This document shows positions 7,225 through 10,208 of a stretch of 10,208 bases of DNA, in pieces. The stretch is from Bordetella parapertussis. GTDB taxonomy: Bacteria; Pseudomonadota; Gammaproteobacteria; Burkholderiales; Burkholderiaceae_B. The notes under the pieces are model-generated. The model saw nothing but the letters and a program-made list of their open reading frames with translations. It had not been told where the DNA came from and ran no database searches. Numbering within the stretch: position 1 is the first letter of the stretch; each line of letters starts with the position of its first letter. The stretch covers positions 1-10,208 of the forward strand of contig CALQNE010000117.1 of assembly GCA_943331855.1 (NCBI GenBank), written 5' to 3'. The translations under genes and the position numbers were made by a program.

Positions 7225-8214
7225 ATGCTGATAAATGATGCGTTTCGGTCTTTTTTAAAATTGTTGCTTACGGTGTCGTTGGTTGCGTTGACTGGTTTGG
7301 TTCAAGCGCAGCCTGCTTATCCAAACAAGCCAATCAAACTACTCGTGCCCTTTGCGCCTGGTGGTGCCACTGATATTTTGGGTCGCATGGCAGCGCAGCA
7401 TTTGACGCAAGTATGGGCGCAGCCTGTTGTCGTTGAAAACAAGCCGGGCGCTGGCGGCAATATTGGTGCGGATGCGGGCGCGAAAGCGGCTGCGGATGGC
7501 TACACCTTAACCCTTGCTGCGGCTGGTTTTATGGCGGTGAATCCGTCTCTGTACACCAATCTGACATACAACTCAGTCACTGATTTTTCGCCTGTGATCT
7601 TGCTAGTCAAGGCGCCTTTATTATTGGTTGTGAATCCTGCGGTCCAGGCACAGTCTCTTAGCGAGTTCATTGAGTTAGCAAGACGTAATCCCGGCAAAAT
7701 TAACTTGGGAAATGGAGGCACGGGTACCGCCCAACATTTAGGGGGCGTGAGTTTTAGTTTGGCTGCAAATATTGAATTGAACCATGTGCCTTACAAGGGC
7801 AGTGCACCTGCTACGACTGATTTGCTTGGTGGTACCGTAGATGCGCAGTTCGATAACATGGTAACGCTTGTGCCCTATGTTAAAAGTGGAAAGCTTCGCG
7901 CGTTAGCAGTTTCGTCATTGCAGCGCGTTGCAGCAATGCCAGATGTCCCTACGATGGCTGAAAGCGCCTTGCCAGGATTTGAGACGGGTACTTGGTATGG
8001 CATAGTGGCGCCTAAAAATACGCCAACAGATATCGTCGACAAGCTCAACGGTGAATTGCGAAAAATGTTGGCCTTGCCTGACGTGAAAGACAAGCTTGCT
8101 GCCATGGGGCTTGAGGCAAGTGCAAATACACCTGCTGAGTTTAGTGCGCTCATTCGTAGCGAGATTGTGAAATACGCCGCAATCGTGAAGTCAGCGAAAA
8201 TCAGTGCGAATTGA
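7225..8214 (+). CDS. Bug/TctC-family TTT solute-binding protein (complete)
   Basis: From ATG 7225 the protein has 329 residues, normal for the family. The signal peptide runs from MLINDAFRSFLKLLL through a hydrophobic core to VQA|QPAYP (about residue 28). The mature protein has the textbook motifs: LLVPFAPGGATDILGRM (ligand loop), VVENKPGAGGNIGAD, AADGYTLTLA, HVPYKGSAPATTDLLGG, and MPDVPTMAESALPGF, ending in a lysine- and serine-rich helix. It is the last gene of the same-strand run that starts at 3466 and lies 60 bases after the enolase-superfamily gene, so it is the likely uptake receptor for the acid that those enzymes process (inferred). No membrane components are nearby; they would have to be supplied from elsewhere. 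Its TGA stop overlaps the border of an IS605-end-like sequence. Confidence 0.93.
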   Translation: MLINDAFRSFLKLLLTVSLVALTGLVQAQPAYPNKPIKLLVPFAPGGATDILGRMAAQHLTQVWAQPVVVENKPGAGGNIGADAGAKAAADGYTLTLAAAGFMAVNPSLYTNLTYNSVTDFSPVILLVKAPLLLVVNPAVQAQSLSEFIELARRNPGKINLGNGGTGTAQHLGGVSFSLAANIELNHVPYKGSAPATTDLLGGTVDAQFDNMVTLVPYVKSGKLRALAVSSLQRVAAMPDVPTMAESALPGFETGTWYGIVAPKNTPTDIVDKLNGELRKMLALPDVKDKLAAMGLEASANTPAEFSALIRSEIVKYAAIVKSAKISAN

Positions 8215-8350
8215 CATCATCCCCACCTTAAAGGACAGGGATTCCTGTGGCCTCAAAGCCCTCGAATCCTTGTGAGAGAATTTGGCGCACACCCGATAGC
8301 CTCTCTAACGTATCGTTTGTACAAATGCGACCAGTAACAACTTGATACAA
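8211..8350 (-). mobile_element. possible degenerate IS200/IS605 right end with a short tnpB-tail-like remnant
   Basis: Read on the minus strand, 8211-8245 carries GGAATCCCTGTCC, TTTAAGG and TGGGGATGATGTCAA. From memory this resembles right ends of IS200/IS605 elements, which have GGAATCCCC, a GC hairpin around TTTAGG, and GGATGTCAA at the cleavage end. Here the hairpin arms are mismatched, as in a decayed copy. Just before it on the same strand an open stretch of 40 codons (8350 to TAA at 8228) ends in FEATGIPVL, protein-like but not something I can assign with certainty. In such elements the tnpB 3' end and right end also encode the guide (omega/reRNA) scaffold. No transposase body is present. 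The call rests on recalled similarity, not on an alignment. Confidence 0.4.
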
Positions 8351-8401
8351 AAAAATAGCTTAGGGAAGCGGTATCGCGATGTTTAGTAGACGCTAAAATA
8401 A

Positions 8402-8444
8402 GTGCCGTAAGCACGCCTGTGATTTAGACAGGCGTGCGTCTAAA
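8402..8444 (+). promoter_or_regulatory. two mutually exclusive hairpins (possible attenuator, switch or operator)
   Basis: Stem A is a perfect 10-bp pairing: GCACGCCTGT (8411-8420) with ACAGGCGTGC (8428-8437) around GATTTAG. Stem B is a perfect 7-bp pairing: TTTAGAC (8423-8429) with GTCTAAA (8438-8444). They share 8428-8429 and interleave, so both cannot form at once. A weak third pairing, GTGC (8402-8405) with GCAC (8411-8414), would open stem A. In DNA, stem A is a 10-bp inverted repeat that could equally be an operator for the ribbon-helix-helix protein encoded just downstream. Confidence 0.55.
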
Positions 8445-8453
8445 CAGGTAAAA

Positions 8454-8459
8454 AAGGAG
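8454..8459 (+). promoter_or_regulatory. ribosome binding site deciding a TTG start at 8465
   Basis: AAGGAG sits five bases before TTG 8465 and only nine bases after hairpin stem B. The start gives MSIRLSVILSDDL, a typical beginning for a ribbon-helix-helix domain. Confidence 0.75.
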
Positions 8460-8464
8460 CCGCC

Positions 8465-8671
8465 TTGAGCATACGGTTAAGTGTCATTTTGTCTGATGAT
8501 TTAAATCGCGATATTGATCGTGTGGCGGGTTCTGCCGCAAACAAGAGCGAAGTGTTTAGAAAAGCACTACAGCTCTATCTTGCGGCGTGCGATGGTCAAT
8601 CGCGCGGTTTAAAGCTGGGCTTGTTTGAACCAGATGCGCAGAGACTTCAGACTGAAATTACTGGTCTGTGA
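8465..8671 (+). CDS. ribbon-helix-helix (CopG/Arc-like) DNA-binding protein
   Basis: This is a 68-residue protein with a TTG start. The first 45 residues match the ribbon-helix-helix plan: a short strand (SIRLSVIL), helix A (SDDLNRDIDRVAG), a turn (SAANKSE) and helix B (VFRKALQLYLAAC). Such proteins dimerize through the strand and bind inverted repeats; many are antitoxins or small autorepressors. The remaining 20 or so residues (RGLKLGLFEPDAQRLQTEI) form a short tail that could contact a partner. Its TGA (8669-8671) shares one base with the ATG of the next gene, so the two are almost certainly translationally coupled. The 10-bp inverted repeat at 8411-8437 is a reasonable candidate operator, suggesting autoregulation (inferred). 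It could be an antitoxin, but the partner is not a known toxin family. Confidence 0.75.
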   Translation: MSIRLSVILSDDLNRDIDRVAGSAANKSEVFRKALQLYLAACDGQSRGLKLGLFEPDAQRLQTEITGL

Positions 8672-8940
8672 TGCGTACACTAGATTTGAGCGCGCCGCCC
8701 CAGAATCATGCGTATACAGTTTCTTTATCCCCTGAAGAAAAAGACAGTGATCGCTTCGTTCGATTAGCCAAAGAAATAATATTAGTTGTGTTGGCTTCCG
8801 GTTTCGTGATGCTGGTTGGTTGGATTTGCGTTCAAACACTGTTCTCGACACAAGCAACGGCCGACGAAAAAAAGTGGGCAATGTCAACGATCACGGCTAT
8901 TTCTGGGGGATTAGTAGGTTATTTGATTCGTCCGCATTGA
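8671..8940 (+). CDS. small protein with two predicted membrane segments, coupled to the ribbon-helix-helix gene
   Basis: The product is an 89-residue protein that I do not recognise. Residues 1-35 are polar and charged and probably cytoplasmic. A hydrophobic stretch at about 36-58 (EIILVVLASGFVMLVGW...) is a clear membrane segment. After a short charged loop (ADEKKW) a second, glycine-containing segment covers about 69-86 (AMSTITAISGGLVGYLI), ending in RPH. The likely topology is both termini inside, in the inner membrane. ATG 8671 overlaps the upstream TGA; GTG 8668 in the same frame is an alternative start. There is no separate Shine-Dalgarno, which fits coupling. A small two-helix membrane protein paired with a ribbon-helix-helix regulator could be a membrane-acting toxin, a holin-like protein or a stress sensor; none of these is shown by the sequence. 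Confidence 0.68.
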   Translation: MRTLDLSAPPQNHAYTVSLSPEEKDSDRFVRLAKEIILVVLASGFVMLVGWICVQTLFSTQATADEKKWAMSTITAISGGLVGYLIRPH

Positions 8941-9017
8941 AGGCGGTGACTCAGGTGCTATAAATTGAACAATCCTATTGAGCGTTAAGGCTCTGGACTA
9001 TTACTATTATAAAAAAG

Positions 9018-9572
9018 TCGAGACTAACAGTTGGGGTACCGGTTAGGCAGCACGCCGAATTCATCAATCAGTCAAATCATCTAGGGTTCAAAATGAGCGA
9101 GATGATCGGTAAAAAGGCCGGCGTTGATATGACGATTCTTCCCTACGCAGGCGGCGCGGCGATTATCACGAGTGTTTTGGGTGCTCAAATTGCTTCAGGT
9201 GTGACGGGGACGCCAGAAGCCTTCAACATGGAGAAAACTGGCAAGGCGGTTGTGATCGGTGTGTCGGGCATTAAGCGTGCCGCTTATCTGCCACACGTCC
9301 CGACCTTTGAAGAGTCGGGGCTCACTGGCCTGACAGCAGACAGCTGGTTTGGGATCTATGCGCCCAAGGCTTTGCCTAAGACGATGGCTGAGCGTTTTAA
9401 TGTGGCCATGAACAACGCCATCAAAGACCCAGATACTCAGAAAAAAATTGCTGATATGGCCATCGAGGTCACCACCACTAACTTCGCTGAGGCTGAAAAA
9501 TTCTATGCTGAAGCAATTACCTTTTGGGCAAGTGTCTACAAGGATAAGCCTAAGCCAGCGGCTGCAAAATAG
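9018..9572 (+). pseudogene. truncated Bug/TctC-family receptor lacking its signal peptide and first half
   Basis: An ATG at 9093 opens a 159-codon frame, but the same frame runs open upstream to 8982. From about 9018 it still reads like the middle of a Bug protein (SRLTVGVPVRQHAEFINQ, then NHLGFKMSEMIGKKAG). Downstream are normal family blocks: VDMTILPYAGGAAIITSVLGA, HVPTFEESGLTG, SWFGIYAPKALP and a C-terminal helix ending KPKPAAAK. An intact gene would have about 140 more residues, including a signal peptide and the first ligand loop. The space where they should be is occupied by the small membrane-protein gene and about 75 bases of non-coding DNA. Translation from 9093 could give a cytoplasmic fragment, but without export or the N-lobe it cannot act as a receptor. 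It is most likely a deletion or insertion remnant. Confidence 0.75.
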
Positions 9573-9591
9573 TCGCTAATCGGACAGAAGA

Positions 9592-9619
9592 GTGACCACT
9601 CAGGCAAAAAAGTGGTCAC
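9592..9619. repeat. perfect 9-bp inverted repeat after the truncated Bug gene
   Basis: GTGACCACT (9592-9600) and AGTGGTCAC (9611-9619) enclose a 10-base loop, CAGGCAAAAA. It lies 20 bases after the stop of the Bug remnant and before the convergent Bug gene. No T-run follows directly on either strand, so it is a stem-loop of uncertain role rather than a standard terminator. A T-rich patch (9654-9670) lies some 35 bases further on. Confidence 0.5.
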
Positions 9620-9673
9620 CCTGAAAAGGGAAGAGCCTTAGAAATCTTAGATCGTTTTTATTTTAGTTTTAAT

Positions 9674-10208
9674 TCAATCGTCGACTTTCGGAATGGCCGC
9701 TAAGGTAGCCGCCCGTTGAATGATCGCAATTGAGTCTTGTACAAATTTTTTAAATTCTTCGGGTGTACTTGGTGCGGGGGCCATGCCTTGTTTTTCAATT
9801 AAGGCCACGATGTCGGGTGCCTTGAGGGCCTCGACAATGGCTGCGTTGAGTTCGGCCACGATCATCGGTGGGATGCCTTTAGGCCCGACCATCCCAAACC
9901 AGGTGGGCATCGCGAGTTCAACGATGCCTGACTCACGACTCGTTGGTACGTTAGGCAATTCGTTAGAGCGCGTTGCGGTTGTGACAAGCAGTGGGCGTAA
10001 CTTTCCAGATCGAATTTGTTGTAGGGGTGACGTAATCATGTCGAACATCAAGGGCGAGTCACCATTCAACTGAGCAACAGTTGCTTCACCCGTACCTTTG
10101 TAAGGCACGTGTGTTGCGCGAATGCCAGTTTGTTGAGACAGTATCTCAAAAAATATATGACCGGCTGAACCAACGCCAAACGAGGCATAGTTCAGCTTTT
10201 CGGGATTC
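9674..10208 (-). CDS. Bug/TctC-family TTT solute-binding protein, C-terminal part (5' end outside window)
   Basis: The minus-strand frame is open from the right edge to TGA at 9674-9676, giving about 177 residues, a little over half of a normal Bug protein. It begins NPEKLNYASFGVGSAGH, the usual start of the second lobe, followed by THVPYKGTGEATVAQLNG, a MFDMITSPLQQIRSGKLRPL segment, NELPNVPTSRESG, and a C-terminal TPEEFKKFVQDSI helix. The GTG at 10108 that could pass for a start is simply the Val of HVPYKG. The signal peptide and first lobe lie outside the window, so whether the gene is intact cannot be judged. It converges with the Bug remnant ending at 9572. Confidence 0.9.
   Translation of the reverse strand, partial: NPEKLNYASFGVGSAGHIFFEILSQQTGIRATHVPYKGTGEATVAQLNGDSPLMFDMITSPLQQIRSGKLRPLLVTTATRSNELPNVPTSRESGIVELAMPTWFGMVGPKGIPPMIVAELNAAIVEALKAPDIVALIEKQGMAPAPSTPEEFKKFVQDSIAIIQRAATLAAIPKVDD

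Larger units (their letters stand above)
8351..8464 (+). promoter_or_regulatory. untranslated leader of the ribbon-helix-helix gene
   Basis: This is the non-coding part of the gap between the Bug stop (8214) and the TTG at 8465. It holds the alternative hairpins at 8402-8444 and a strong ribosome binding site. A TAAAAT at 8394-8399 could be a -10 box but no good -35 box lies at the right distance, so no promoter is called. Confidence 0.4.

Noticed and set aside
8411..8437. Rho-independent terminator for the Bug gene at 7225
   Set aside because: No T-run follows the stem on the plus strand; it is followed by GTCTAAACAGG and then an A-run and ribosome binding site.
8411..8444. H-type pseudoknot formed by the loop of stem A pairing with CTAAA downstream
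   Set aside because: Only two bases would be left to cross a 10-bp stem, which is too short; alternative hairpins are more reasonable.
9093..9572. Complete small protein starting at ATG 9093
   Set aside because: Bug-like sequence continues in frame upstream of the ATG and the signal peptide and first lobe are missing, so a gene fragment fits better.
10106..10108. GTG start for the right-edge Bug gene
   Set aside because: It is the Val codon of the internal HVPYKG motif and the frame is open to the window edge with family sequence.
1..10208. CRISPR array, tRNA or rRNA genes
   Set aside because: No regularly spaced direct repeats, no cloverleaf-like sequences with CCA-type ends and no rRNA motifs were seen on either strand by eye.

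Overview
The window looks like chromosome of a betaproteobacterium, probably Burkholderiales (Alcaligenaceae-like). The main reason is the density of Bug/TctC-type tripartite tricarboxylate transporter (TTT) solute-binding proteins. There are three complete genes, one cut off by the right edge and one broken copy, all without TctA or TctB membrane genes, a pattern well known from Bordetella, Achromobacter and Cupriavidus relatives. This assignment is inferred from gene content, not from a marker gene.

Layout. Bases 1-606 hold the C-terminal two thirds of a TfdA/TauD-type 2-oxoglutarate dioxygenase. Bases 637-1602 (minus) and 1819-2790 (plus) are two divergent Bug genes. Bases 2801-3427 (minus) encode an exported SOUL heme-binding protein. 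Bases 3466-7164 (plus) form a compact run: class III CoA-transferase, crotonase-fold enzyme, small NTF2/SnoaL-like protein and a mandelate racemase/muconate lactonizing (enolase superfamily) enzyme. A complete Bug gene (7225-8214) follows on the same strand. Together these read as an uptake and acyl-CoA catabolism module for an unknown organic acid: the Bug protein captures the acid, the CoA-transferase activates it, the crotonase acts on the acyl-CoA, and the enolase-superfamily enzyme carries out a proton-abstraction step on a carboxylate. The substrate cannot be read from the sequence.

Bases 8212-9017 are different in character. Just after the Bug stop codon there is a sequence resembling a degenerate IS200/IS605 right end, with a 40-codon minus-strand open remnant. 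Next comes an untranslated leader with two mutually exclusive hairpins. It precedes a two-gene overlapping unit made of a ribbon-helix-helix DNA-binding protein (TTG start, strong ribosome binding site) and an 89-residue protein with two predicted membrane segments. This is the most accessory-looking part of the window. To its right is a Bug gene that has lost its signal peptide and first half (about 9018-9572), then a hairpin region, and at the right edge the C-terminal part of another Bug gene on the minus strand.

No rRNA, tRNA or CRISPR array was seen. The best candidates for something undescribed are the ribbon-helix-helix/membrane-protein pair with its switch-like leader, the IS605-like scar next to it, and the catabolic cluster with its atypical crotonase and enolase-superfamily enzyme.
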